This document shows positions 37,973-48,667 of a DNA stretch of 64,000 bases, one piece after another. The DNA lies in assembly GCA_030770545.1 (NCBI GenBank), contig CM061105.1, positions 9,097,001 through 9,161,000 of the forward strand, given 5' to 3'. Numbering within the stretch: the stretch's first letter is position 1; each line of letters starts with the position of its first letter. The notes below the pieces were generated by a model. That model saw only the letters and a program-made list of their open reading frames with translations, searched no databases and was not told the origin of the DNA. This DNA is from Macropodus opercularis (lineage: Eukaryota; Chordata; Actinopteri; Anabantiformes; Osphronemidae). The translations under genes and the position numbers were made by a program.

Positions 37973-40900
37973 AAATAACAAAAGCGTCCGTTGTAATACG
38001 AGCTTTAAAATGTCTTGCAAAACAAGACTTGTATGAGTAATCTGAAGTACTCTGCTGGCTGATGCCTGTCTCAGATTCTCTCCAGTGACTGAGCAGTAAA
38101 GCCAGGAATAGTCCTTAATCCTATTGTCAGACTAAACACCCTGATACTGTGGCTTTTATTCTCACCTACACAGGTGTGAGGACTGAAGGCATGAATGACC
38201 CTTTTTTTACTCTTTGGTTGCTTGCCATTGCAAATGTATATATGCTTTTAGATAAGTGTCCCTATGACAAACAAAAATTACACGAATAAAGGCTGCTTGC
38301 GTCTGCGATATAGAAAAGTATGGCTTTGAACAGGTTCTGTCCTCCCATTTGTCTTTCTCTGCCTTCTCTCTCTAGACACAGACAGCAGCGCTGCTCTGTG
38401 GTTTGGTCCTGTAGGAAGGAGGAAGCAATTAAAAAAGCCCTGGTGGCCTGACTTCACACGGCAGACAGACAGGCAGGTAGGAATATAAACAGACACGCAC
38501 AAAGCACAGGCAGAAAGACGGGCGAGCGCTCAGGAAATTCGGGCAGGCAGACGGACGGCCAGGCAAACTGTATACACCAAAAGGTGGCAAAGATGACAAG
38601 TGAATGTGTTTGTATATGTGTGATTGCTGCGGTGGCACCTCCTTGTGTATGATGGGAAGCATATGCCCCTAACACATTCACACATTCACCAACAGCTTGC
38701 ACCATGTTGGCAGAGTGTTAACACGTAAGCTGTCAATTCACAGCTAGTTTATTCTGGACAAATTAGGACACAAAAGCTTTGTTTATGCTGCGCAATCTGG
38801 AGGGAGCCGTTTCAAGCAGAGAGGAAACTTCAAACTGAGACTCCCACACGAAAACATTAAGAACATATTTTGAGTTTAACATGCAATCAGCCGTTTTATT
38901 AGCGAGGAGATCATCCCTACTCCTGTGTTCCAGCTTATGCACATTGATGCATGCGTGCGTGTGTGTTTGTGTGTGAGAGAAGGAGAGAGACAGAGGGAGA
39001 ACTAACCTCTCCTTGTTACCAAACCACTTTACTCTCCATTGAGGCCCTAGCAGCTTTGTCAATGGGCTATTGGTGGAAACAAGGCAGGCAGAAACTTTAG
39101 AAACACGGCCACAGCCTCTTAAAGGCACAGCATTCCTTTTCAGCCCTCCGGTTCAACTCTCTCAATCGCGCAGAAAAACAACTGGAATACAAACATCTAA
39201 ACATCTCCTTTAAGAGACGGCTTCACCAATTAGCTCAAGGGGTAATCATGCAGCTTTACACTAACCAGAATGAAACCCAAAAAAAAGGAGACTGTGGAAA
39301 TCCAAACCTATGTCTGCTGTTTTGCTGCAGAGTTAGGTTTTTCCTTTGCGTGAGCTGATAACTTCAGCGACGACACTGACAGAGGCCACTATTTATCACG
39401 CCTGATACAGGTATTTATTACAATTCCTGTGCAACCGCCTCTGAGCGGTTCTCTTGACACATGCTGTGCGTGATTCCTGCAACACCTCCTCGCAGGTCCT
39501 GCGGGAGCCGCCTGTCCCCGTCCTCCAGGGACACGGTGGGCTCGCAAACCCTATAGAGTCTGTTTATATTCACCAACTGCTGTGGCGCTTTTAAAGCGTG
39601 CAAAACAGGTGGGTAAACTTCAGCTGCATTCACTTATATTTTTTTTTTCTTCTTGTGTGGAGGAGGAGAAGGAGGGAGTGGGTTTAGGGAGGTGGTGCCT
39701 GCTTGCCTGCCTGCCTGCCTGCCTGCCTGCTTGCCTCTTGTTGAATGGAATCCAAGAATAGTTAGGGACCACACAGGGAGCCGAGGGGGGAGGGGTCAGA
39801 TCCCTCAAAGATGGCTAACCATTCACACAGTCCATCTGCTGCAGGGATCAGCCCCGGCACTGAAAGCCTGGGGGTTTAAAAGGAATTTGGCCAGTGTGAA
39901 AAACCAAATAAAGCTGCCTCTGCCCCTGAAAACGTACATATAACCTACAACTGAAATGCACAGACTGGTTTGCTGACTTACTGTAGAACCACAGAAACGT
40001 CCTTAAAAGGTGAAAGATGCAGTTTAAGTGCAACGTAGCGACAAACTGCGATGAACAGCGCTGAGCTTTAAGAATTGGACACATTTTCACCTTGGAAGTT
40101 GTTTGTCTTTTCTATTTGTGCGTTTAAGAATCTGTGCGTAATGCTCAGCCAGCTTCAGCCCCTCACTGATGCTCTGGTGAGGATTTCACACCTAGTGCCC
40201 TCCCATGGCACCAGACGTGCCACTAGCATGACCACCCTGCATCTTCCCACCAGCCACTGTCAGTCACACTCAGAGGAACCCGGTGGAAGAAACAAACTGC
40301 TGAAACCAGCGTGAGCAGGGGATTGTAAACACAAGCCTCACTGAAGGATGCACACGGTAACAACACCCAGTGTTGATCAGGAGCAACGCATGCAGACGTA
40401 AAAAATGAAACTCACCTTCCACCCATAGCTGTTCGATGTCTGTTTCGATGGCTGCAACTCGGAGTCCCACAGACAGAGCCCCAAACACTAAGAGTCCAAT
40501 AAAAAGCACCTTCCCACAGTGTCTCTGGATGTGGCAGCCCAGAGAGAACAGGAGGGCCTGGAACCTCGCCCGGATCCACAGAGGAGCCTTCTGACCTACC
40601 GCCTTACCCTGGATTTGAAGCAGGAGGGAGGGCGAGAAAAGGGACAGCGTTATTATCACAGTGTTACCGTACCACAAAAACACCTATCTATCTGTCTGTC
40701 GTGCGGATTAGAGGCCACATCTCGCGGCGACAACTAACATCTGAGGCACTGGATGACACATCAAAAAGACAAAGCACTGAATAAGATGGCGACAAGTCAA
40801 AATGTTATTAGCCTGTGCGTTACAATCAGACTCAAACGTGTCCATCACCTGAGCCTGGTCACACTCAAAAACCTTCTAACAGCTCATTCGTGGCAATAAT

Positions 40901-41924
40901 TGGTTGTAGTTTTATATAAACCAGCTTCTACAGATTCAACTGAAAACACACATTTCACTCAAAGAAACGTTTCCATAACAGTTCAGATAATAGTCCCTGT
41001 CTGAAAGTCGGAAACTCACGTTGAACTTAACAGCTTGTATGAATCTGGACGATAAAGTACAAATTAACATCCTACACTATTTGTAGGAGACACGTCACCT
41101 TTCTAACAACATCCCCCATGTGATTCTGTGGCGTGTGTTTCTTCACAGTAATCTAAATCCCACAGTTTCCCCATCATTTTCATAATGACTCCACTTGTCA
41201 AATGTGCTCAGTTCCTGCGCTACCAATGTCCCTGCTGCGGGAGACATAGCTCTGGTGTTGTGGCTTCTCTCAGCAGTGCTGAAACACGTCCAAGCATCCG
41301 GGCGGTCCAAAGATGCTTTGTCAGATCAAACTCAATCAGTGAATTCCTCTACAGGACCCACCACATTTCCAAACAGACCCGGGGCCAGTGCGCTCTCTGC
41401 GCTGCCAGCACGGAGCCAAAAAACACGCACAAGACGACGGGGGGAAAAACGGGAACAAGCCCTCGCTCTCTCACGGTGGCTTCGACCACGAGAAAAATGA
41501 ATGAGCGTCTCAAATCATTCAAATGGAGCATGTTGCAAAATATTCTGAGTCTCGCTCGCTTTAAAAGCTAAACCCTACCACAGGACTCGCCTCCTGTTCT
41601 GGCGGCTCCGCTAAACTCCTTCACTCATTCTCCAACAAGGGACAAACAGCTAATCTGCACCGCTCACTGCGGACCCCACCGTCCTACCCCACATTCAGCC
41701 GCGACCCACGGTTGCGGCGTAAGAAAGACTCTTCATTCACTGAAAGCAGTGCGGCATAGTAAATCCACGCCACACACCTTTGAGATCTGTTTGAGTGCGA
41801 ACGCAGCGTGGCAGTAGCTGGGTCTCCGGAGCAGATCTGGGTTCGCAGGGGGCTGGGAGCGCGTATAACTCGGGGGTAGATCTCCAAAGACGCTGGCCGC
41901 TGGGACCCCGCGATCCGAGGCCAT
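18146..41924 (-). CDS. ptch2: Patched receptor Ptch2 (Hedgehog receptor; complete)
   Basis: Ptch2 is the twelve-pass membrane receptor that represses Smoothened until Hedgehog binds. Twenty-three exons join in frame to 1486 residues. The start (41922-41924) has A at -3 and G at +4. Landmarks: cytoplasmic N-terminus with PPSY at 17-20 and RRPSYCHAAFAL; TM1 about 88-105; first extracellular loop with IQTPKEEG and MHWQEELI; sterol-sensing domain about 428-590; GIGVD at 490-494 in TM4; middle cytoplasmic loop about 595-760; second extracellular loop; GIGVE at 1094-1098 in TM10, the second of the two RND-transporter-like acidic motifs; then a cytoplasmic tail of about 290 residues with ATASVTVAVHP, shared with PTCH1. 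Mammalian PTCH2 lacks such a long tail. The ptch2 call rests on adjacency to eif2b3 and kif2c and on sequence resemblance, from memory, to the zebrafish protein first named Ptc1. The last small exon is the least certain part. Confidence 0.95.
19350..22020 (-). other. ptch2: ptch2 intron 20 (2.7 kb)
   Basis: No extra exon or gene is recognisable. It holds several GT/CA runs, including (GT)12 at 20773-20797, and CA-rich stretches near 21.4 and 21.75 kb. Open frames here are CA-repeat translations. Confidence 0.6.
20773..20797. repeat. (GT)12 microsatellite
   Basis: Uninterrupted GT run inside ptch2 intron 20. Confidence 0.9.
22678..24025 (-). other. ptch2: ptch2 intron 18 (1.35 kb)
   Basis: The intron separates the exon ending in NPWTAGII from the TM10 exon. 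A 118-codon open frame on the plus strand (23409-23765) has no recognisable domain and no splice context, so nothing functional is called here. Confidence 0.6.
26725..26733 (+). promoter_or_regulatory. ptch2: Perfect GLI-binding 9-mer in ptch2 intron 13
   Basis: The plus strand reads GACCACCCA, the consensus bound by GLI transcription factors. It lies in the intron between the coding exons 27112-27237 and 25954-26335. The match is exact; use as an enhancer is inference. Confidence 0.45.
27281..27315. repeat. GGAGA-type purine repeat next to a ptch2 splice donor
   Basis: Imperfect GGAGA units run up to the donor of exon 27320-27412; on the transcript this is a polypyrimidine (TCTCC) tract directly after the donor. 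Confidence 0.8.
30377..32225 (-). other. ptch2: ptch2 intron 5 (1.85 kb)
   Basis: No extra exon is recognised. The content is pyrimidine-rich (plus strand) around 30.9-31.1 kb, with G/A-rich stretches near 31.9 kb and no repeat family identified. Confidence 0.6.
34268..34276 (+). promoter_or_regulatory. ptch2: Perfect GLI-binding 9-mer in ptch2 intron 2
   Basis: The plus strand reads GACCACCCA, embedded in TGGACCACCCAGG. The match is exact; regulatory use is inferred from ptch genes being direct Hedgehog targets. Confidence 0.5.
35835..35874. repeat. (GT)20 microsatellite
   Basis: Twenty uninterrupted GT units in ptch2 intron 2, likely polymorphic. Confidence 0.95.
37932..37972. repeat. Compound (AC)n(TA)n microsatellite
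   Basis: About fourteen AC units directly followed by six TA units in ptch2 intron 2. Confidence 0.93.
39696..39736. repeat. TGCC tetranucleotide repeat
   Basis: About ten TGCC units with two TGCT variants. Confidence 0.9.
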
Positions 41925-42103
41925 AGTCCGAAGAGGGTGAACGGGGCGCAAAGCGAAGCGACGGAGAAACGGTGCGAGTTCAGAAAACGCGACAATAATC
42001 CAACATAGAAGAGGAGCGCATCCAGCAGCACCGGCGACAGCTTAGAAGGACGGGTTCTAGTCTTCCTTGGAGCCAAACAAGTCTCGAAACTCCATCCCAA
42101 CAT
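41778..42103 (-). other. Possible overlapping upstream ORF in the ptch2 leader
   Basis: An ATG at 42101-42103, with A at -3, opens a frame different from ptch2 that passes over the ptch2 start codon. After splicing to exon 2 it would stop within five codons (TAG), giving about 112 codons. It matters only if transcription begins upstream of 42103. No protein family was recognised, so any role would be in translation control. Confidence 0.3.
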
Positions 42104-42190
42104 TATGCGCCGAAATCCGTATAGATCCTCCAGTCTTCATTCGCCCCGGTGGTTTGCGAAACGACGTCTCGGAGAGGACTAGTATCTGTG

Positions 42191-42224
<34 letters not shown>

Positions 42225-42227
42225 TAG
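42191..42227. repeat. (GCA)6(TAG)6 trinucleotide repeat in ptch2 promoter/leader
   Basis: Six GCA units run straight into six TAG units on the plus strand, about 270 bases upstream of the ptch2 start codon. It may be transcribed as 5' UTR. Confidence 0.85.
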
Positions 42228-42434
42228 CTTGTGTGCGAGCCGTTCGTGTCAAGTCTAACTCTGATCCCGTAGCGGTAACATTTGGAGAAGTTCGCCTCTC
42301 GGCAAATCCAGAAAAGGGAGGTTTGATGGAAAAGTGCTCCGTCTCCCATTGGCCAAGGAAGAGGCAAATTACTTTGCAAACGTCGCCTATTATTAGCTGC
42401 TAAGCAACAGCTCACCAAAGTGGAGAGAGAGGGG

Positions 42435-42443
42435 GACCACCCA
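42435..42443 (+). promoter_or_regulatory. ptch2: Perfect GLI-binding site in the ptch2 promoter
   Basis: GACCACCCA on the plus strand is the sequence known from the vertebrate PTCH1 promoter as a GLI response element. The position, about 0.5 kb upstream of the ATG and next to a CpG-rich block and CCAAT box, is what a functional site would show. Confidence 0.7.
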
Positions 42444-42660
42444 GGCTGCTGCTGCCTGGGCTGAGGAGGACGGGAGGAGGGGAGCGGGAGGGGGAGGAGG
42501 GAGAGAGGAACTCTTTCAATAAACTCGGCACGGCCGCGCACGCACGCAAACGCACGCACGCGGCCCGCCTGCTCTCTCGCGCAGCTTTCCCAGTGACCTA
42601 GCCCTCCGGTTTGGGAGAGGTAGGCGCACATGCCACCTATTGATGTCACAGAGGCCGACA

Positions 42661-45600
42661 CGCAGTTTCTGCCTTCCAGCCCAGTCCACGATAAAAAGCG
42701 AATTCAGCCTTTTGTACTGACTAAACGTGATTTTTTTTTCTTGTATAGATGAATTATACGTCGGTTTATATATCACAGAGCACCTGGTGTTCGCGAGCTT
42801 CACGTGTGTTGTTCAACAAACACGCTAAAGCCTTTGCAGTTTGTTGCAGGCAACAAGTGTGTGAAGGGTTTTCAGCTCGAATCTCACCATAAATATTCCA
42901 CAGATGCGTCTTTTCCCTTCAAGAACTGGTTCAGTATGACACGACTACCTGTAGAAAGAAAGAAAGACAATTGTATATTTTAATGAGTCTGTTTGCTTGG
43001 ATGAGAAATCATCACCGTAACAATTAGTAGCATAAAATACTTTTCATATGCAAGAAATTCAAAAAAGGTTTTGTAAGTTTAATTAGTTGTAATTGTTAAA
43101 TCAAGTAGGAATTCAATGTCCTATTCTCCGACATTAACTATCCATCATATTGTATTTAAAATGCTGTATGTAATGTGTTTTACTAAATAATGCAAACATA
43201 TAAATACAGGCGTGAAATCATAATTTCACTCATTATTTAACTCATCACACTGACTCATTCTTTTGTGGATCAAACAAACACTAATTATCATACCCAGGAA
43301 TTTCTCAGCTCTTTATTCAATGTTGTGTGTCTATTAAAAATGTGGTTACAGAGAGTAACAAGCCTCGGGTTTACTGTTTGGACTTGAATGTGTGATTTTA
43401 TTCAACGTGCAGTCAACCACTTCTCTTCATCTATCTTGATTAAACAGCTGATCCGATCTGATTATCTGTCTGCATCAGGCTCCGAAGAGGAGGCCCATCA
43501 ACGACATGTCGTTTAGCGCCACCTTTATATGTCCACCAGCAACTACACAAACCTTTTCATCTGTCCTCCTGCAGGTGACCACATGGGCCTTTCTGCAGAG
43601 GAGCGCTGGCCGGCCTGTGTTTCCATTTAGCTGGATCTGAGTAAGGTTTGCCTGAACTGGGCTGGGTTGGGTTTGAGTGGTAGAGGGAGACAGGCAGCTG
43701 GAAATGGGAGCTAATGTGGAATGTGAGGAATTGGGTTGTGTGGTAGGGGGCCCCTTCAAGCCTAACAAACTCAGGGAGGTCCGAGGCCTGGTCTGGAAGC
43801 CTTGGATAAATAAACCGTCTGAGATGACCATGCGCTGTGCAGATATCTGCCATCACACTGCCCCAGCCTCCAAATACAAACCGTGCAAGACGTCCTCCCC
43901 TCTTTCCCCCTCCCCACGTCCTGTGTTCCACACTGTCCCTCTCATACGATTCATCCCTTCCTCTCTTTATCTGCTCCCCTGTTCCATCCTCTCTACATCT
44001 ACCTTTGCTCCATTTGTATTCCTTAGCGCTTCTATCTAACCCTGTGTTTCTACTCTACGCTTGCTCGTCTTTTACCTTCTTCCTCCCCCATCTCCTTTCC
44101 TTCTCTTCATCTCTCCCCAGTGACTCCATCCATCCATTCGTTCATCCATGCATGCATGGCTGGCTGTCCGTCCGGAGTTCTGTATGTGCTATGAGCAGAG
44201 CTACGGAACCGCTCTGGCACTCAGTCGTCTCACAACTCCAGAGACGCCCAGGGTTCAGGCCCAGAAAGTGTTTATTTATAAAGGAGAGAGGCTGTGGGCC
44301 ACAGCTGCATTTCTTCTTTTTCTCACATAAGGAATAAGTAAAGACGAATGAATGACATTAAAGTAATACAAGATGGAAGACATCACAGGGAACACGGAGC
44401 CGGCTGGACACAAACAGACTGGTAAATAAGAAAGGATTAATTAGCAAAAAATACAACAAACAAACAAAAAAACACTCATTCTTTGTAGGTAAGATAATTC
44501 TCAGTAAGATAATCAGGGAAAGAGTAAAGAGACATTTTAAATATCCAGAGAAAGCTAAACTTAAACTCTGTGCTTCATAAAAAATAAAACAAAAATAAAT
44601 CATAAAAACAAATATCCAAGTCAAAGTAAGAATATAATTATACCAGAAGTCATTTGTATCTTACAGACTAAGATCAGCAACAGATGACAGATGGTACCTG
44701 ACCTGAATAAATCAGTTACTCAGCTCAGAGAAATTAAAGGTAAAAGACCTTCTTTCCTGTACAGAAAATACAACATCTAAAATAAAACCTAGAAATAACA
44801 GCGTATTAGTGAGGGACTGAATGCACAAATATACTCATTTCCAATTGTACAGTCTGAGCAATCTGGTCATATGATAATAAAAAAATGTTCTCATTCATTA
44901 CATCCGACTACACCAACTATCGATAATACTGTGTGGGGGGCAAATTACACGCAAAGGAAAATAAAGAATATATGACCAACAAATGTAATTTTTTATTCGA
45001 CTTATTTAATTAATAACCACATTTCATATTTGACCTTGGGTTATCTGAAAAGCGCAGAATATTTACCTCAGCATACATCAACCTAAACCTCCTTCAGTCA
45101 TGGAACATTCTCATGTGGTGTGTTTGAATTAAAGTTCACACAAGTCATCTTACATGTTGTGGGGAAAACCCAGAAGACATTTTCAACTTTACAACTCTGT
45201 AATTACTCATGTTTCCCAGATATCACAGAAAGCTTTAAAAGTTTCCCAGTAGCAAAGAGACACTTTCTGCACTGAGCACCTTTGTCAGTCTGAGAGGAGA
45301 GTCCAAGCTGCCACCCACAGACTCACACAAGATTAATTATGATAATGCATTTCTTTACTCCTTTGTCATCATAATGAATGGTTGCCTTTCGAGGGGAAAA
45401 ACACACAAAACACACTTTTCTTTAAGTCTTTGTTTGTGCGGTTGTAACAGAGGTATTGTCAGACACAGCTAGCAGGTGGTAATGCAAACTCAGACCTGTA
45501 GCTTTTAAAAGGGAAAAGAACCGCGTGTGTGTGTGTGTGTGTAGACATTAACACATATGTGAGCAACCACAGCCAAAAACAGATCACTATGAAACCTTAC

Positions 45601-48480
45601 ACCTGTTTATTCTTATTACACGTAGCCTCAGAACGTGACGATTTAATATTGAAGTGATTGTGCAGTTAATTAGATGTGTGAGGCAGAAATCAGTAGTCTG
45701 GACTTACAGCTCTGGACGCTATAAACAATCTAAGTGACATAATTGGAAAGAAAAGGTCGCTGGAGGGTGTAAAACAGGTCAATCACTGGCTTCTTCCTGG
45801 GAGTTTTTTCAAACGCGATTAAATATGTGATCTCAATCAGCCACCCAGTCAATATTTATTTGGGCCTCCCCAGTGACAGACAGGCATAACTGTGTGTGCG
45901 TGTGAGGCATGTTGCTGAGGTTGTTATCCCATATGTGGGATCTGTGTCTCCACACACACTCTTTGTTGGTGGCGCAACATAAGCAACTGTCGCATCTCTA
46001 AAGCTTGTAAAAAGGGTGTTTGTCTGTGTATGTATTCAGACCTTTAGGTTAGTGATGGGGTGGCGTCAATATGTGTGTATGACTGTGTGTGTGTGTGTGT
46101 TTGGGGCGGGGGTGGTAGCATCTTGAAAGGTAGTGTGTGGGGAAAAAAAAAAAGAGGGAGGGAGGAAATTCATTTGTGGCCGGAGAACACAGAAGACAAA
46201 TTGAGGAAGTGTTGTGCTAATGTGTAGGGGTCAGCAGCAAACACACACAGGTTTCTTACTGACTGCCACTTGGGTGGGCCGCTCGCTCTCTCTCTGTCTG
46301 TCTCTCTGTTGCTCACCCACGATCAGCCCTCAAGCCATGAAGCCACCCAGCTACTCAGCGCAACCCCCAACCCACAGCCGTGCATCTGTGTACATCTATG
46401 CATCGCCCATTTGTCTCCACAATGTGTCCGAGCTGCTGAGTCGCAGAGTATCTAAGGAAATAGCGTTGATTTTTAACAACGCTTATTTTAACTTAACTAG
46501 ACTCTCTAGTTAATTCTTCTTCAATACTTCGTAGTTTTGATAAAAGCAAATTGACACATGCGCTAACTCAAATAATTCCATTCACACAAGGCAATTGTGG
46601 ACAAAGCTCCTTTTTCTGACATGGTTGAACTGATGCCAATATGTCCAGAGCTGTCACTTAACACATTATCTTCATGGAAATCATAACTTATAATGATTTA
46701 ACAGATATTTACAGCTACATATTATATTTAGGAACATTGTAAGACAGAATCTTCAGGAGGTCCTAACCCTGTAGACATCCTAAAATGCAATGTGTGGCTT
46801 CACATCTGCAGAACAAACATGCGCACGTGTGTTTTGTCCCGTACGAACAAACGCAGGCCTGCGTTCACTCACATTCACGCTGGACAGTACTGATTAGCTT
46901 GTGCAACACACGATCAACAACGTTCACCCACAGGTAAGCCTGCAGAAACAGCGGCAAGCACACATTTGTGCTTGAAGGCGGGCTCGGTCACGGTGGTAGT
47001 ACTGAGGGGGACTCCAGGGGTCTTTGTATAAATATACATACCTCTACTCAAACACGCCCGGCTGCCAGATCCCATCATGTGGTTGAAGAGAGAGGTCAGA
47101 GAGTGAGACCACTAAAAATGTTAACAAGACAAAGAACACAGACAAAGTGAACCTTAACTGTGGTTTTGCCGTTGTTTTCAAAACTCAGGTGACAAATGTA
47201 GTCTTTCACCTTGATATCCAGTCACTGCCTTCAGGTGAGGAAACGGCTGCAGCACCTTCCAACTCAGACACGAACAACAACAACCAATTTAACGACAATG
47301 CAATGGATTCACAGTTTAACTTAAGCACTTTTATTATATTCTACAGCCGAAAAAATAAAACAATTAACTAATAAATTAGTACATGTATGCATCTACTTTA
47401 ATGTAAGCAGCCAATGTGAGAAAATTAAAAGCTGCAAAATGTTGTCTTTATTTTTTTGATATTAAATGTAATATAGGACTAATATATGGTCCCAATAAAT
47501 ACAAGCTCAAAGCGCACTGCACTGTACTACGTTTGCCATAACACAGCTTTTTGTTTCGACACCTATTCCACAAAAACCAAATGTGATGTGAAAACTTTGA
47601 TCTTCTGTTACACAGAGTCAGCGTAACTCAACAATCAACAAACCTTCATGTGAAATCCTCCAGTGTTGGCTGAAAATATATTGAAACATGTCCACACATT
47701 AAAGTTTTAACTACTTCTGACAGTATTACACGTTTAGAGGCAAAGAACGTCATGGTACAGTTTTCCTGCTCATATGACACACTGACAAAAGCATCTACAG
47801 GAAAACACTATCATAATCTCTCGTAATGCGTAATCTGTCAACCAGAGACGGACTAAATGACTCCTGCAAGTCCACCGACACAATAGGAAACAGGACTGTA
47901 AATCATGCACGCACACACGCACACACACACACACACAGAGACATCCCTGTCCTCATCTCCTTTCTTTGTGACTAAGGAACTTCGAGCCTGTAATTTAAGA
48001 AATGTTCTACCAAAAGACTGCAATAAATCTTGTGACAGCAAAAGGAGCAAAAAGACGAGAAAAAAGGAAGAAAAGCATCAGGAGCGAGTCAGTTTCCTCC
48101 TCCGCTGTGTTCGTGTCTGAGGGTGGGGTGTCGGTGTTAACTGATACGGGATCAAGCTGGGTGGTCTGGGCTCTACACATACACCATTTTTGTGTACAAA
48201 TAAACGTACCCCCCCACCCCCCACACGCCTTTGCGGTCACCACTCCCACCTCATTTCTCTACATCTCTGCATCCTTGCAGCTGCTCAGAGTACAGTGTAA
48301 ACAACCGTGCACATTAAAACAAGTACAAGCTCACGCTCCTCCCCAAAACTGGGCAAATTGTGCAATTGAATGCTGCTACTAGGAGACAGCGGTGATTTGA
48401 TAATAACTAGTGTGCTCACACACACATACAGCTTGGATGGAGAAAACACCAACACACTGATTGATGGGCTGGAGCAAACC
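42661..48480. other. Gene-free interval between ptch2 promoter and eif2b3 3' end
   Basis: No gene is recognisable on either strand. Open frames around 43.5-44.3 kb lie in pyrimidine-rich sequence and have no domain. The remainder is AT-rich with short GT runs near 45.53 and 46.09 kb. One exact GLI 9-mer occurs at 48158-48166. Confidence 0.55.
48158..48166 (-). promoter_or_regulatory. Perfect GLI-binding 9-mer about 6.2 kb upstream of ptch2
   Basis: The plus strand reads TGGGTGGTC, so GACCACCCA is on the minus strand. It lies about 0.3 kb beyond the eif2b3 polyadenylation signal, on the ptch2 side. It may be a distal ptch2 element or a chance match. Confidence 0.4.
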
Positions 48481-48484
48481 TGTC

Positions 48485-48490
48485 TTTATT
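48485..48490 (-). terminator. eif2b3: Polyadenylation signal AATAAA of eif2b3
   Basis: Canonical AATAAA on the minus strand about 180 bases beyond the eif2b3 stop codon. Confidence 0.7.
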
Positions 48491-48667
48491 TGGACATCAT
48501 GTACAAAAAAGCCTAAAAGAAGAACAAGTGGGACTGTGGGACTCCCACAAGAACTGTGGGGCAGTGGAGCAGCATCCAGGCTTCTGATTGGTCAGGCAGC
48601 CGATTAAGTTCCACAGTTTGCTGCTCACTGATTGGATAATGAGATGATGTCACTCTGTCCTCGGAAG

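Larger units (their letters stand above)
32757..40415 (-). other. ptch2: ptch2 intron 2 (7.7 kb)
   Basis: This is the largest intron of ptch2. No convincing exon or nested gene was found; a 167-codon plus-strand frame at 35461-35964 ends in a GT repeat and is judged spurious. The intron contains an exact GLI 9-mer at 34268-34276, (GT)20 at 35835-35874, an AC/TA repeat at 37932-37972 and a TGCC repeat at 39696-39736. Large early introns of developmental genes often hold enhancers; here that is only suggested by the GLI match. Confidence 0.6.
18146..41924 (-). other. ptch2: Exon map of ptch2 coding sequence
   Basis: Coding exons in transcript order: 41778-41924, 40416-40608, 32567-32756, 32408-32477, 32226-32317, 30268-30376, 30076-30162, 29861-29982, 28800-28947, 27798-27929, 27550-27705, 27320-27412, 27112-27237, 25954-26335, 25303-25827, 24686-24828, 24405-24585, 24026-24306, 22540-22677, 22021-22163, 18944-19349, 18297-18858, 18146-18180. 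All borders are GT/AG and all phases agree, for a total of 4461 bases with stop TAG at 18146-18148. Alternative ends: reading through the donor at 18296 adds a few codons and stops near 18271; retaining the 85-base intron 18859-18943 adds 19 codons and stops at 18884. Confidence 0.88.
41925..42660 (-). promoter_or_regulatory. ptch2: ptch2 CpG-rich promoter and 5' UTR
   Basis: Sequence from exon 1 to about 42.66 kb is rich in CpG, especially 42526-42590. It contains an inverted CCAAT box at 42348-42352 and an exact GLI site at 42435-42443, about 510 bases upstream of the start codon. No TATA box is evident. Patched promoters in vertebrates carry GLI sites that mediate Hedgehog feedback. The transcription start is not fixed. 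Confidence 0.65.

Noticed and set aside
41925..41951. N-terminal extension of Ptch2 in frame with the start
   Set aside because: The extension has no ATG; its first codon is TTG. The ATG at 41922-41924 has a strong context and gives the expected N-terminus.
42179..42661. 160-codon minus-strand frame over the ptch2 promoter
   Set aside because: GC-rich DNA with a trinucleotide repeat gives open frames by chance; the translation is poly-Tyr and poly-Cys at one end.
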